DNA from: JAQIBY01 sp034721855 | Lineage (GTDB): Bacteria > Bacteroidota > Bacteroidia > Bacteroidales > ML635J-15 | Direction: 5' to 3' | Assembly (NCBI GenBank): GCA_034721855.1 | Contig: JAYENB010000335.1 | Location: 1-30,374, forward strand | Length of the DNA stretch: 30,374 nt | Translations under genes and position numbers: made by a program | Notes under the pieces: generated by a model | Databases searched by the model: none | What the model was told of the DNA's origin: nothing | The model's input: only the letters and a program-made list of their open reading frames with translations | Part shown: piece after piece, positions 1 to 9,740 of the stretch | Position numbering within the stretch: the first letter of the stretch is position 1 | Layout of the letters: every line of letters starts with the position of its first letter

Positions 1-247
1 AAAAGTAAGTTAACATTTTACACATTGGGATTTGGGTATTGATTAGGTCAATTAGGTCAATTAGAAATTATAAAAATGTATAAACTAAGAAATTGATGTT
101 AAATAAATATACTGTGAATGGTTACAATTTAACTAGTGCTTGATAGTTAATAATTTATGAAAGCAATGTGATTTAGCTAATGATTTAATGGCAACCATTT
201 CCAATGTTTTTACGTCAATAATTTAGTTATATCCAAACCCATTTATT

Positions 248-3200
248 ATGAAAAATCTATTGACTTTTATTGTGCTGATTGTCTTTTCATTGGGAGCACT
301 CATGGGAGCACTCAATGCGCAAACAGTTGGCATTACCGAAGCAGAAACCTATGCAGAGAATGTATTGTATTATTATTATGGAGAATCGGTGGATTTTCAA
401 ATGGAAAATGCTGTAACCCGAAGTTCAGGGGAAGTCCCTTTGTATTATACATTCAGAGATGAAAACCATTTTGTTATTATATCCGCCGAACGGTCATTTG
501 AACCGGTACTGGGATATTCAAACACATCCGGATTGCCGGAGAATGCAGAAGATTTGCCTCCTGCTTTCATCGAGTGGATGGATGATTTGGCGGAACAGAT
601 AAGCTATGTCCGTGATCATGATATTGAAGTTAGTGAGCGTGCAGTTTCAAACTGGGAAAAAATTACTGTCAGAGAAAGAGCTTCAGGACAAACCCGCGGT
701 GTTGCACCATTATTGTCAACTACCTGGAATCAGGGCTGCGGATACAATGGGATGTGTCCCGTTGATGCATCCGGTCCCTGTAATCACGTGTACACAGGAT
801 GTGTTGCCACAGCCCAGGCTCAGGTAATGAAATACCATGCCCATCCTGCCAGTGGAGTGGGTAGTGAGTGTTACACACATTCCGATTATGGAGAATTATG
901 CGCCGATTACGCAGCTGCAACATACGATTGGGCAAGTATGCCCGATAACAGTGGCAATCCCGATGTGGAAGAACTGATGTACCATTGCGGTGTTTCTGTC
1001 AGCATGAATTATAGCCCAACTGGTTCCGGAGCATATACCTGGAGTGTGGATAACGCCCTGATGGATCATTTTGACTATACGGATAATATGGAGTACCTTA
1101 GCAGGTACAGCTTTGAATCTTCTGATTGGGAAGCCCTCATGCGAAAAGAATGTGATGCAGGTCGTGTAATGGTTTATAAGGGTACCGGATCCGGCGGCCA
1201 TGCATTTGTGCTGGATGGATACAACGATTCAAACGAATTTCATTTCAACTGGGGATGGGGTGGTACCGCTGACGGCTATTATACCATGGGCAACCTCAAT
1301 CCGGCAGGTCATGATTATTCAAATTCAAATTCTGCCATTATTGGCGTAGAACCGGCCGGTAATTTTACAGGACTTGATTTTTCCGGGATGACAAGCTTGT
1401 CCTGTGGTTCAACAACGCCGGTTGATATGTCTTCCGGACAATCATACGTGAATAACTATGGTAATTCTTGGCTTGATGCATATGGTAAGGAGCGTGTTTT
1501 TGAATTTACAACAAGCTTTCCGGGTAGAATTACCATAGATATCGAAAATCCGACAAAAGAAATTTCCGTTGTATTGCTCTCACACCAACACAAAGATTCA
1601 GTGCTTTCTTATGGCACCAACGGTTTGATTTATGACAATTCGCTGTTAGGCACATATTACCTGGTTCTGGATGTGGCTGAAGCCCAAACAGCAACATGCG
1701 ACCTTCAGCTTATTTGCCCTACGGCCGATGCGGATTTGATTGCTGAATATGCTCAAATTGTGCCCGGTGTGATTGAAACAGGACAAAGCGGTGTTATACT
1801 CAAATCCGATGTGACCAACATTGGTAATTCTGCTGCCGCTTCATGCGATATGGAATACTACCTCTCCGACAACGATACCCTGGATGGGGGTGACCTTTTG
1901 ATTGGTTCTGCAACCATCCCGGCACTTGATGTGGGCAACACAGCCAACCTGGAGTCAACCCATACCATGCCGGTTTTGCCTGTTCCCGGTTTTTACTATG
2001 TGCTTGCTGTGTCTGATGCCGGAGATGTGGTGCCCGAAACCGTGGATGACGATTTTACCTACACAAATGTACAGATCCCGGACACGGGCTATCTGGATTG
2101 TAGCTCAGCAACAGCAGTTTCCGATGGCGTCTGGTATTATGACAACACGGCTGTGAATGGTGATTCTGTAATCAACCAATACGGCTGTGGTTGGGACATG
2201 ACAGGCAACGAAATGGTGTATTCGCTGACATCACCTTATGATGGTATTGCTGATGTGTATTTCACCGAAAAGAATTTTGGCACAATGTCTCTCATGGTTC
2301 AACCGGTGTGTAATGAACATGCCAATTGTCTGACTTCTGTTTCCATTTGGAACACAACGGATACACTTGCTGAATCTCAATTTCAAATGATCGGTGGTGT
2401 GGAGTATTTCCTGGTTGTTGATGGTGAAAACGACCTTAGTGGCGAGTTTGGCTTTAAAATTAACTTTCCTGCTGTTTGCCCCGATGATACCTTACAATAC
2501 TGGGGTGATACCGCACGTTGTGATGGCGATGGGGGGCTTAACATGCAGGTGATGTGGGGATACGATTCATATCAGTGGTATCGTGATGGATTAGCCATTC
2601 CCGAAGCAACAAATATGAGCTATTTTGCTGAAACTACCGGAGAGTATTATGCAGAAATTACCGAAAATGGCTGCACCATTGAATCCGATCATCTGAACTT
2701 GGCGTATAGTCCGGCACCCGATACAGCCGCAATTGATACCTTTTCTAATACGCTGTTCTGTGAAGGTGATTCCGTTGACATTCACCTGACCGAAGGCAAT
2801 GCCTGGGATGTGCTCTGGTACAAAGACGGAGAACCTATCCCGGGAGCTACGGCTGATATTTATACAGCAACAGAAACGGGTTATTATCATGCAGATGTCA
2901 TCAATGTATCTTGCCATCTGCAATCCAATGAAATTTATGTACATGTGAATGAGCAACCTGCTGATCTGGGGGAAACCATTTCAGTGGCTAACGATAATTT
3001 GATCTATTATTTCCCCCTCGATGATGATGCTCAGGATGCTTCCGGTAACGGCCATGGTATTGATTCATGGCCATGGTATCCTATGGATGATCACGATGGT
3101 AACTTCTGGCAGGCACGGCAGTTTATTGATACGGCTACAAGCAGCTACGTTTTCACTCAGTTTGATAATCCCACCGTATTCACGCATTCCATGTGGTTTA

Positions 3201-5629
3201 TATCCAACGATGGAAACGGCGGATCACTGATTTTGTTTACCGATGATTCATGGTCGCCGGGCGGTACATTGGATCGCTCCTTGTATATGGCCGATGACGG
3301 TAAACTGCATTTTTTCCTGAACAATTCAGGCTCGCCTGTTGAAATCACTTCTTCTGATGCCTACAATGATGGAAACTGGCATCATGTGGTAATAAAAGCC
3401 GATACCTACGCAGAAATGATCATCGATCAGACAGAATACCTTAACGATGTTACCGTATTAAACCTCGACGACTTTGCCGGTTACTGGTTATATGGCGGAC
3501 ATGACATTCCCTCGGGCGCTACCAACCCACCGGCTGATGCGTATTTCCAGGGCGGCATTGATGACCTTTATTATTTCCACCGTGCCATTGGCGATCAGGA
3601 GATTCCCCACATCGTAGAAGATCATAGTTTGCAGGCCTCACTTGCAAACGATACCATTTGTGGATCAGGCAATGTGTATATTGATATTCAACATTCAGAA
3701 CCCGGAATTTATTATATAATCAGAGAAGTGGGTACTTCTGATACCTTGTCAGTTACCGGAATGGGTACGGGAGGTGCACTTAGCATCGGCGGAGATCTTT
3801 ATTTAGCCAGTACCGATTTTGAAATACTGGCAACAGATACTGCCTCTGGTTGTAACAAGATTCTGAGTGATGTGTTTCATCTTGAAGTTTTACCAATTCA
3901 AACTCCGGATGTTACCATTTCTTCCGGTTCAGGCACGGATGTTTGTGCAGGTGATACTGTAAATCTGACATCCAGTACTTATGCTGCTGGTAGCAGCCCC
4001 ACGTTTTCATGGCTGCTGAATGGAACGCCTACCGGAGATACAGGTGATACATTGTCAATCAGTACACTCAACGATGGTGACAGTCTGCAACTGGTAATGA
4101 TATCAACTTATGCATGCGCAAGTGTTATGGTGGATACCTCTGATGCCATCCATTTCAACGTGCAGGATTATCCGGTTGTGAGTTTTACGTATGACACTAC
4201 GTATTGTGCCAATGAGGATGTGAGTGTTATCTACACCGGAGATGAAATTGGCGTATCCATTGCCTGGGAATTGAATGGCATCAGTCAGACAGAAACCGGT
4301 GGCGGCACGCATGATTTTGATTATTCCACGCCCGGTATGCTTAATATTACAGCCATTGGAATAACAAGTTTTGGTTGTGAAACCACAACCACTGAAACAA
4401 CACAAGTAAATGCCAACCCGGTAGCCAGCTTTACCATGCCGGGCGATTTGTGTGAGAATCAGGAGTTTCAGGTTGAATATACTGGTACTGAAACGAATAT
4501 AGATACCATTACCTGGGCTACCTCACCCGGACCTGCTCAGGATACTTTAGGCCCCGGTATTCATACTTTTACAGCTTATGGATCCGGAAGTTTTGATGTT
4601 TCCCTGTTTGTGGAAGATAACCATGGATGTACCGCCACGGCCATTTCAACATCACCCGTACATGCACAACCCGATGTGGATTTTACCCTTCCGCCGGATG
4701 GCTGTGTTGATCAGCAAATCACAGCAGAATATACAGGTACCACGTTTCATAACACGGTTGTTTCCTGGGATGTTGACGGTGTGGACCAGGGTATTCCTGC
4801 GCCGGGTACAGGAACACAACATTTGTACACTTCTTCAACCGGCCTGGTTGATGTAACAGCATCGGCTGTGACAGATTATGGTTGTGTGGATGATACAACA
4901 CTCAGTCTAACGGTTTATGAATCACCTGTTACGCCTCTTGCCGATACCACTTGGATATGTCCGAACACGCATACACCTTTGGATGCCGGTAACCCTGGTT
5001 CTGATTACACCTGGACCAGTAGTGAAACAACCCAGGTTATTGACTTGTATAATAACCCGGGTTTCCTTTCTGTTATCATTGATAACGGACATTGCTCCAT
5101 TACAGATTCCACTGAAGTAGCGATGTATCCGATGGATATGTACGAATTCCCTGAAGGAACTGATACGACAGTGTGTGTTGGTGAATATCTTGATATGAGT
5201 ATCCCTGCACCATACAATAACAACGTTGAGTGGCACATCGGTACTGATACGTTGTATGGCAATGCTTTACATTACCCATATCCGGGGGTTGATTCCATCA
5301 TGGTAGAAATGATTTCAGAAAATGATAACGGCTGTTGGGGACTGGATACGTTAATTGTCAATTATGAAGATTGCACCGGCATTGAGGATGTTTCAGGGGA
5401 ATTATCCCTGCATGTGTATCCCAATCCGGCCAGAGCCATGTTGTTTGTTGAATGTGCCGGTGGAGAATACGTCAACATGTATGATATTACAGGCAGGCTA
5501 TTGTTTGCTGAGAAAATATCCTCCGGCAAAACAAGCATTGACCTGAAAGCAGTTTCTGAAGGCATGTATTTTATTGAAGTAAGCCGTGGTGATAACCGGA
5601 TCATGAGAAAAGTTGAAGTGGTAAAATAA
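248..5629 (+). CDS. Secreted C10 (streptopain-like) cysteine peptidase, multidomain, T9SS cargo
   Basis: A 1793-residue exported protein. Residues 1-24 form a signal peptide ending in LNA|Q. A short Spi-like propeptide is followed by a peptidase C10 domain at about 155-370. The catalytic Cys is probably C185 (TGCVATAQAQ), the His is H318 (GGHAFVLDGY), Q162 may form the oxyanion hole, and NWGWGG follows at 334-339. C-terminal to this are a beta-sandwich (about 375-505), a CARDB-like module (about 508-625), a second sandwich, Ig-like segments, a LamG/concanavalin-like domain (about 916-1125, with FPLDDDAQDASGNGHG) and several PKD-like repeats (about 1220-1560). The last ~75 residues form a type IX sorting domain (VYPNPA near 1723, YDITGRLL, GMYFIEV, KVEVVK). 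It is therefore predicted to be released or anchored at the cell surface. C10 peptidases such as SpeB and interpain are usually far shorter; the extra modules suggest substrate or matrix binding. The substrate is unknown. Confidence 0.93.
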   Translation: MKNLLTFIVLIVFSLGALMGALNAQTVGITEAETYAENVLYYYYGESVDFQMENAVTRSSGEVPLYYTFRDENHFVIISAERSFEPVLGYSNTSGLPENAEDLPPAFIEWMDDLAEQISYVRDHDIEVSERAVSNWEKITVRERASGQTRGVAPLLSTTWNQGCGYNGMCPVDASGPCNHVYTGCVATAQAQVMKYHAHPASGVGSECYTHSDYGELCADYAAATYDWASMPDNSGNPDVEELMYHCGVSVSMNYSPTGSGAYTWSVDNALMDHFDYTDNMEYLSRYSFESSDWEALMRKECDAGRVMVYKGTGSGGHAFVLDGYNDSNEFHFNWGWGGTADGYYTMGNLNPAGHDYSNSNSAIIGVEPAGNFTGLDFSGMTSLSCGSTTPVDMSSGQSYVNNYGNSWLDAYGKERVFEFTTSFPGRITIDIENPTKEISVVLLSHQHKDSVLSYGTNGLIYDNSLLGTYYLVLDVAEAQTATCDLQLICPTADADLIAEYAQIVPGVIETGQSGVILKSDVTNIGNSAAASCDMEYYLSDNDTLDGGDLLIGSATIPALDVGNTANLESTHTMPVLPVPGFYYVLAVSDAGDVVPETVDDDFTYTNVQIPDTGYLDCSSATAVSDGVWYYDNTAVNGDSVINQYGCGWDMTGNEMVYSLTSPYDGIADVYFTEKNFGTMSLMVQPVCNEHANCLTSVSIWNTTDTLAESQFQMIGGVEYFLVVDGENDLSGEFGFKINFPAVCPDDTLQYWGDTARCDGDGGLNMQVMWGYDSYQWYRDGLAIPEATNMSYFAETTGEYYAEITENGCTIESDHLNLAYSPAPDTAAIDTFSNTLFCEGDSVDIHLTEGNAWDVLWYKDGEPIPGATADIYTATETGYYHADVINVSCHLQSNEIYVHVNEQPADLGETISVANDNLIYYFPLDDDAQDASGNGHGIDSWPWYPMDDHDGNFWQARQFIDTATSSYVFTQFDNPTVFTHSMWFISNDGNGGSLILFTDDSWSPGGTLDRSLYMADDGKLHFFLNNSGSPVEITSSDAYNDGNWHHVVIKADTYAEMIIDQTEYLNDVTVLNLDDFAGYWLYGGHDIPSGATNPPADAYFQGGIDDLYYFHRAIGDQEIPHIVEDHSLQASLANDTICGSGNVYIDIQHSEPGIYYIIREVGTSDTLSVTGMGTGGALSIGGDLYLASTDFEILATDTASGCNKILSDVFHLEVLPIQTPDVTISSGSGTDVCAGDTVNLTSSTYAAGSSPTFSWLLNGTPTGDTGDTLSISTLNDGDSLQLVMISTYACASVMVDTSDAIHFNVQDYPVVSFTYDTTYCANEDVSVIYTGDEIGVSIAWELNGISQTETGGGTHDFDYSTPGMLNITAIGITSFGCETTTTETTQVNANPVASFTMPGDLCENQEFQVEYTGTETNIDTITWATSPGPAQDTLGPGIHTFTAYGSGSFDVSLFVEDNHGCTATAISTSPVHAQPDVDFTLPPDGCVDQQITAEYTGTTFHNTVVSWDVDGVDQGIPAPGTGTQHLYTSSTGLVDVTASAVTDYGCVDDTTLSLTVYESPVTPLADTTWICPNTHTPLDAGNPGSDYTWTSSETTQVIDLYNNPGFLSVIIDNGHCSITDSTEVAMYPMDMYEFPEGTDTTVCVGEYLDMSIPAPYNNNVEWHIGTDTLYGNALHYPYPGVDSIMVEMISENDNGCWGLDTLIVNYEDCTGIEDVSGELSLHVYPNPARAMLFVECAGGEYVNMYDITGRLLFAEKISSGKTSIDLKAVSEGMYFIEVSRGDNRIMRKVEVVK

Positions 5630-5692
5630 TACCAAGTTGCATTCAAATGTGTAAATCATTTACCGTTTGCGGATGCGAGTATTCCCAAAACA

Positions 5693-5722
5693 AAAGCCGC
5701 TATTGTTTCCAATGGCGGCTTT
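5693..5722. terminator. Bidirectional hairpin terminator
   Basis: A 13-bp stem (5693-5705 with 5710-5722, one T-G pair at 5701/5714) encloses the 4-nt loop TTTC. It is flanked by GGTTTTATT on the plus side and by a T-rich run on the minus side. It lies between the convergent peptidase and DUF2723 genes, where a shared terminator is expected. Confidence 0.85.
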
Positions 5723-5749
5723 GGTTTTATTCACATGGATATATTGGTA

Positions 5750-8700
5750 TTATATTCCTTGCAATCTTGGTTGTCTGCGATTTTGTTGCTGCGGGTAATT
5801 AAAATATTGTTCAAACAATGGTGTATGTTCCTGTAATGAAGCTTCGATCGCAGGCAAAATGTCTTCACGTTGATGTCGTAACGCCATGCGATAACAATCC
5901 TGTATGGTTTGTAACCCCATAGCAATTTCACGGGAATTGCCAGGAATTTTATTATCCGGCAATGAAAAATGGTATCTCAATTCTTTGTCATATAAAGATA
6001 CGATATACGAGATGATTTCATCGCCTTTTTCTGGTTTATTCAATTGATACCAGGCATCTGCCAAATTTGTTGAAAAAACGTCGGGCGTAAACACATCCAT
6101 AGGCACCTGTTTTTCACAACGTTCCAGTACTTCGATCGCTCTTGTTGTATCCCCTTCATTGCGAAGTCTGTTGGCCAGACGCACAAAGCGTTGCCTGAGC
6201 TGAACAATTTTAGTTGTCCGCCTGATGGTGTAATCAGCATAAACGCCGGGATCTTCTATATTGCCATAGTCAAAATTGTTCATCAAGTTGTCGTATAAAA
6301 CCTCTGTGTCAATACGTGAATTATTGGATTTGATGGGAGTTAACCTGTATGAAAACCCATCCAACTGGAAATAATTCCTGAGGTTCAGCGTTTCATTGCG
6401 TCCCACTGAGGTGTAATAAATGGGACGTTTCCATTCAAAATTAGCGAGCAGATCAATGATCATCAATTGGTTTTTCATGATGTACTCCTGTTTTGTATCC
6501 CAGCGGATCTCTTTTTCCATCAGGTGCGCATCTTCAGGTTTGACAATGCCACTTTCAATAGCATTGGCTGAGTCAACAGGCAATATCATTTTGGTTGTGG
6601 GATATGTATAAAACACATCGCCATTGCGTGTCTTGAGTTTGGATTTTGAATCATCAGCGATGAAATCAACAATTCTGCCTATGGATTGGTAGCCTTTGTA
6701 ACCAGGTTGCTCATACAGGTACGAAATGTCCCTGGCTCCCGGTTCATAGATTTCCTGTTCGAAACTAAAAGGCATGGGTTCAGCTTCGTAGGTTTTCATT
6801 TTCATTTGGTCAATGTACCAGTTGCTGGCTACATAAGGCAGGCAACACACCTTTACATCCGTTCTGTAACCTTCAACTTCCTGTGCATACCATATTGGAA
6901 ATGTGTCGTTGTCGCCATAAGTAAATAAAATGCTGTTGGGTAAACATGAAGCGAGGTAATTATGAGCATAGTCTCTCGCTACATACCTGTTGCTCCGGTC
7001 GTGGTCATCCCAGTTTTCTGCAGCCATTTTCAGGGGCACAAGCAGGCACAATCCGGTTGCAAGGCCAGCCATAACAGGCCCTTTTCCAATGTATTGTAAA
7101 AGCCGGTATATGCCAAGTGTCCCCAGCCCAATCCATATACTGAATGCATAAAATGAACCGGCATAAGCGTAATCCCTTTCACGTGGCTGATATGGATATT
7201 GATTCAGGTAAAACACAATGGCAAGCCCTGTCATAATGAAAAGAAGCAACACAACCCATCCGTCGTGTTTTTGTTTTTTAAAGTGGAAAAGCAGGCCAAT
7301 TAACCCAAGCAACAAGGGAAGCATGTAATATTTATTGTGTGCTTTGTTTTTCAGGTAATCCGGCATCTTATCCTGATCGCCTACCCTCGGGGTATCAATA
7401 AACGGGATGCCTGAAATCCAATTGCCATGGACGGTATTGCCATGCCCCTGTATATCGTTTTGGCGACCAGCGAAATTCCACATAAAATAGCGCCCGTACA
7501 TCCAGCCTATCTGGTATTTGAACAGAAATGTCAAATTTTCTCCAAAGGTGGGAAGTCTGTCACCACGAATGCCTGTCCAGCTTTTATATGCCTGTACATG
7601 CTCAGGTTTATTGCTCCACATCCGGGGAAATAATGTCAGGTGCTCTTTTTTGTATTTTAATACCCTCTTGTGATCAACCACTTCATATTTGTTGTTTTTT
7701 CTCACATAAACCGGATTACCATCTTCAATGGCAGTGCGTTCAGAATTATAGTATTCACCGTAGAATAAGGGCATATCACCGTATTGTTCCCTGTTTAAGT
7801 AGGTGAGTAACTGATACATGTTATCCGGATCATTTTGGTCCATGGGGGGTTCTGCCAGCGATCTGATTATGATGATTGAAAATGTGCTGTATCCTATCAG
7901 GATAAAAATAAAGGCCAGCATGACCGTATTTAGTAAAGGCTTGTAGTTTTCGTATAATTTCCATGCACCAAAAGCAATGGCAGCTATGAGTAAAACAGTC
8001 AGGAACGTACTGCCCATCATGAAAGGCACTCCAAGCAGGATTAACCCAATGACAATACAGGCCACCCCCATGTTTTTGTTGAACTTGTACTGTGTAAAAT
8101 AAATAGAGCCGGCCAGGGATGCCACCAAGAGAATTAACCAGGTAAATACGCCGGAATAGTAGGGGAGACCCATGTTGTTGACAAAAAGGAGATCGAATTT
8201 GAAGGATACTTTGGCAATGCCGGGGATCACACCATACATGATAGAAGTAAGGATAAGCACGGCAATTGCGAGCGCTCCGATAACACCTTTTTTGGTGGGC
8301 TTGTATTTTTTAAAATAATAAATAAACACCATGGCAGGAATAGCCAATAGGTTAAGCAGGTGCACCCCGATGGATAAGCCAATGAGCAGGGCAATCAAAA
8401 GTATCCAACGGTAAGCATGTTTAGAGTCAACGGCTTGTTCCCATCGGAGCATGGCCCAAAACACCACTGCCGTAAACAGTGATGATGATGCATAGGCTTC
8501 ACCTTCGACGGCAGAAAACCAAAATGTGTCGGAAAATGTATAAACCATAGCCCCGACAAATGAAGCGCCAATGACAGCGATGATTTTGGCTGTATTCAAT
8601 TTATTATCAGGTGCAATGATGCGTTTGGCAAAATAGGCAATGGTCCAAAACAAAAACATGATGGTCAAAGCACTTGCCAGCGCTGACATGGTATTCACCA

Positions 8701-8926
8701 TTTTCGCCACGTTGGCGGGATCACTGGTAAACAGGGAAGCCAGTCTTGTCATCAGCATAAAGGTAGGTGCCCCCGGTGGATGCCCAACTTCCAGTTTATA
8801 CCCGCTTGCAATAAATTCACCACAATCCCAGAAACTTGTTGTGGGTTCAATGGTAGAGATATAGACTATGGCAGCTATCAGGAATGCCACCCACCCGAAA
8901 ATCCTGTTGACAAGTTTGTAATTCAT
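5750..8926 (-). CDS. DUF2723 multipass membrane protein (GT-C-like, TMEM260 relative)
   Basis: An integral membrane protein of 1058 residues from the preferred start. A first membrane helix is followed by the conserved loop EPTTSFWDCGEF (D34, E37) and GHPPGAP. About a dozen hydrophobic helices follow, then conserved YPYQPRERDYAYAGSFYAF and TYGDNDTFPIWY segments, and a soluble, helical, TPR-like C-terminus. This is the DUF2723 family common in Bacteroidota. Its human relative TMEM260 is a protein O-mannosyltransferase, so a lipid-linked-sugar glycosyltransferase acting on exported proteins is plausible but not shown here. The upstream ATG at 8956 would add MLFILIIEPI. It is rejected because a TAnnTTTG -10-type box (8954-8961) overlaps it; the start at 8926 (MNYKLVNRIF) is preferred. 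The gene stands alone and converges with the C10 peptidase. Confidence 0.85.
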   Translation of the reverse strand: MNYKLVNRIFGWVAFLIAAIVYISTIEPTTSFWDCGEFIASGYKLEVGHPPGAPTFMLMTRLASLFTSDPANVAKMVNTMSALASALTIMFLFWTIAYFAKRIIAPDNKLNTAKIIAVIGASFVGAMVYTFSDTFWFSAVEGEAYASSSLFTAVVFWAMLRWEQAVDSKHAYRWILLIALLIGLSIGVHLLNLLAIPAMVFIYYFKKYKPTKKGVIGALAIAVLILTSIMYGVIPGIAKVSFKFDLLFVNNMGLPYYSGVFTWLILLVASLAGSIYFTQYKFNKNMGVACIVIGLILLGVPFMMGSTFLTVLLIAAIAFGAWKLYENYKPLLNTVMLAFIFILIGYSTFSIIIIRSLAEPPMDQNDPDNMYQLLTYLNREQYGDMPLFYGEYYNSERTAIEDGNPVYVRKNNKYEVVDHKRVLKYKKEHLTLFPRMWSNKPEHVQAYKSWTGIRGDRLPTFGENLTFLFKYQIGWMYGRYFMWNFAGRQNDIQGHGNTVHGNWISGIPFIDTPRVGDQDKMPDYLKNKAHNKYYMLPLLLGLIGLLFHFKKQKHDGWVVLLLFIMTGLAIVFYLNQYPYQPRERDYAYAGSFYAFSIWIGLGTLGIYRLLQYIGKGPVMAGLATGLCLLVPLKMAAENWDDHDRSNRYVARDYAHNYLASCLPNSILFTYGDNDTFPIWYAQEVEGYRTDVKVCCLPYVASNWYIDQMKMKTYEAEPMPFSFEQEIYEPGARDISYLYEQPGYKGYQSIGRIVDFIADDSKSKLKTRNGDVFYTYPTTKMILPVDSANAIESGIVKPEDAHLMEKEIRWDTKQEYIMKNQLMIIDLLANFEWKRPIYYTSVGRNETLNLRNYFQLDGFSYRLTPIKSNNSRIDTEVLYDNLMNNFDYGNIEDPGVYADYTIRRTTKIVQLRQRFVRLANRLRNEGDTTRAIEVLERCEKQVPMDVFTPDVFSTNLADAWYQLNKPEKGDEIISYIVSLYDKELRYHFSLPDNKIPGNSREIAMGLQTIQDCYRMALRHQREDILPAIEASLQEHTPLFEQYFNYPQQQNRRQPRLQGI

Positions 8927-9287
8927 TATAGGTTCTATTATTAAGATAAAAAGCAAAAATAATAAAAAAGGCTGAAAAATTTGTAACCGTTATTATCCAT
9001 TTATTATTATTTCTCGCTGTGAATGGTTACAAAAATTAAATATCAGCCCTTTTTTAACGGAATTTAATAATGGTAAATAATCATTATCAACAAAAGTAAA
9101 CATTTACCGCAAAATCACGATAGAACGAAAGCACGATTGCACGATTGAATACTTTCATGCAGACGTTACATTGTTCCATCTCTCCATCGTGCCATCGTAC
9201 TATCTCGCTTTCGTTTTTCCCATTTCTCTGCGCCTTAGCGTCTTAGCGATAAAAAAAATATTTGTCTGAATAGTTACCAATAATGTA
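8927..9287. other. Gene-free intergenic region made of repeat-like segments
   Basis: No coding sequence is seen. The stretch holds an inverted pair of the motif TTGTAACC/GGTTACAA (8981-8991 and 9022-9032), a block of CGATTGCA / CCATCGTGC-type units in opposite orientation (about 9116-9206), a CTCTGCGCCTTAGCGTCTTAGCG segment (about 9226-9248) and a degenerate CTGAATAGTTACC copy (9266-9278). The same motif types recur at 11821-11905 and elsewhere in the window. Confidence 0.6.
8954..8961 (-). promoter_or_regulatory. -7 box (TATTTTTG) for the DUF2723 gene
   Basis: On the minus strand TATTTTTG matches the Bacteroidota TAnnTTTG box about 28 nt before the ATG at 8926. No TTG is seen at the usual upstream spacing, so only half of the promoter is supported. 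Confidence 0.4.
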
Positions 9288-9725
9288 TTATTTCGTGATC
9301 ATTATGTGGTTGAGTTTCTTTATCATTTTCACAACCTCTTCTTTGTCTTCATAGGGCTTGACATTTTCCCTAATCACTTGCAATGACTTATCTATGTCGT
9401 TGAGACATTGTTCAAATTCCTCCATTTTTTTTGTGAATTCAGGATTATCAGCCAATGTGTCTTCTTCTTTTCTTTTAACATTAGCATATTGCTCGTCAAG
9501 AGCAAGGGAAACGTTTCGAACGTTTTTCATTTCCTGGTTCAGATCCCTCAATACTTCAAAGGCACCGATTTTGTCATTAATGTTGTTTGAACGTTCTTCA
9601 ATTTTGTTGATTTCAGTTGTACTGTTTTTGATGTCCTCAATGGGATCGCTTGCTTCCTTATTACAACTGGTCAATGCAGTTAGACTGACAATGGTTGCTG
9701 TAATGAATAAAATGCGTATTTTCAT
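9288..9725 (-). CDS. Small coiled-coil lipoprotein of unknown function
   Basis: A 145-residue protein with a lipoprotein signal peptide (hydrophobic core, then LTSC with the lipidated Cys at residue 21). The rest is charged, rich in Glu, Lys and Asn with heptad-like spacing (residues about 35-120), and predicted to be helical or coiled-coil. No family is recognised. It follows the POT transporter gene by 15 nt on the same strand with no visible terminator between them, so it is probably co-transcribed from the promoter at 11504-11533. It would sit on the periplasmic face of the inner membrane or in the outer membrane. A structural or accessory role to the transporter is possible, but nothing in the sequence shows it. 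Confidence 0.75.
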   Translation of the reverse strand: MKIRILFITATIVSLTALTSCNKEASDPIEDIKNSTTEINKIEERSNNINDKIGAFEVLRDLNQEMKNVRNVSLALDEQYANVKRKEEDTLADNPEFTKKMEEFEQCLNDIDKSLQVIRENVKPYEDKEEVVKMIKKLNHIMITK

Positions 9726-9740
9726 AACGTTAGAATTTAT

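Noticed and set aside
41..65. ATTAGGTCA direct repeats near the window start
   Set aside because: Only two full copies and a partial one in A+T-rich DNA, with no other structure around them.
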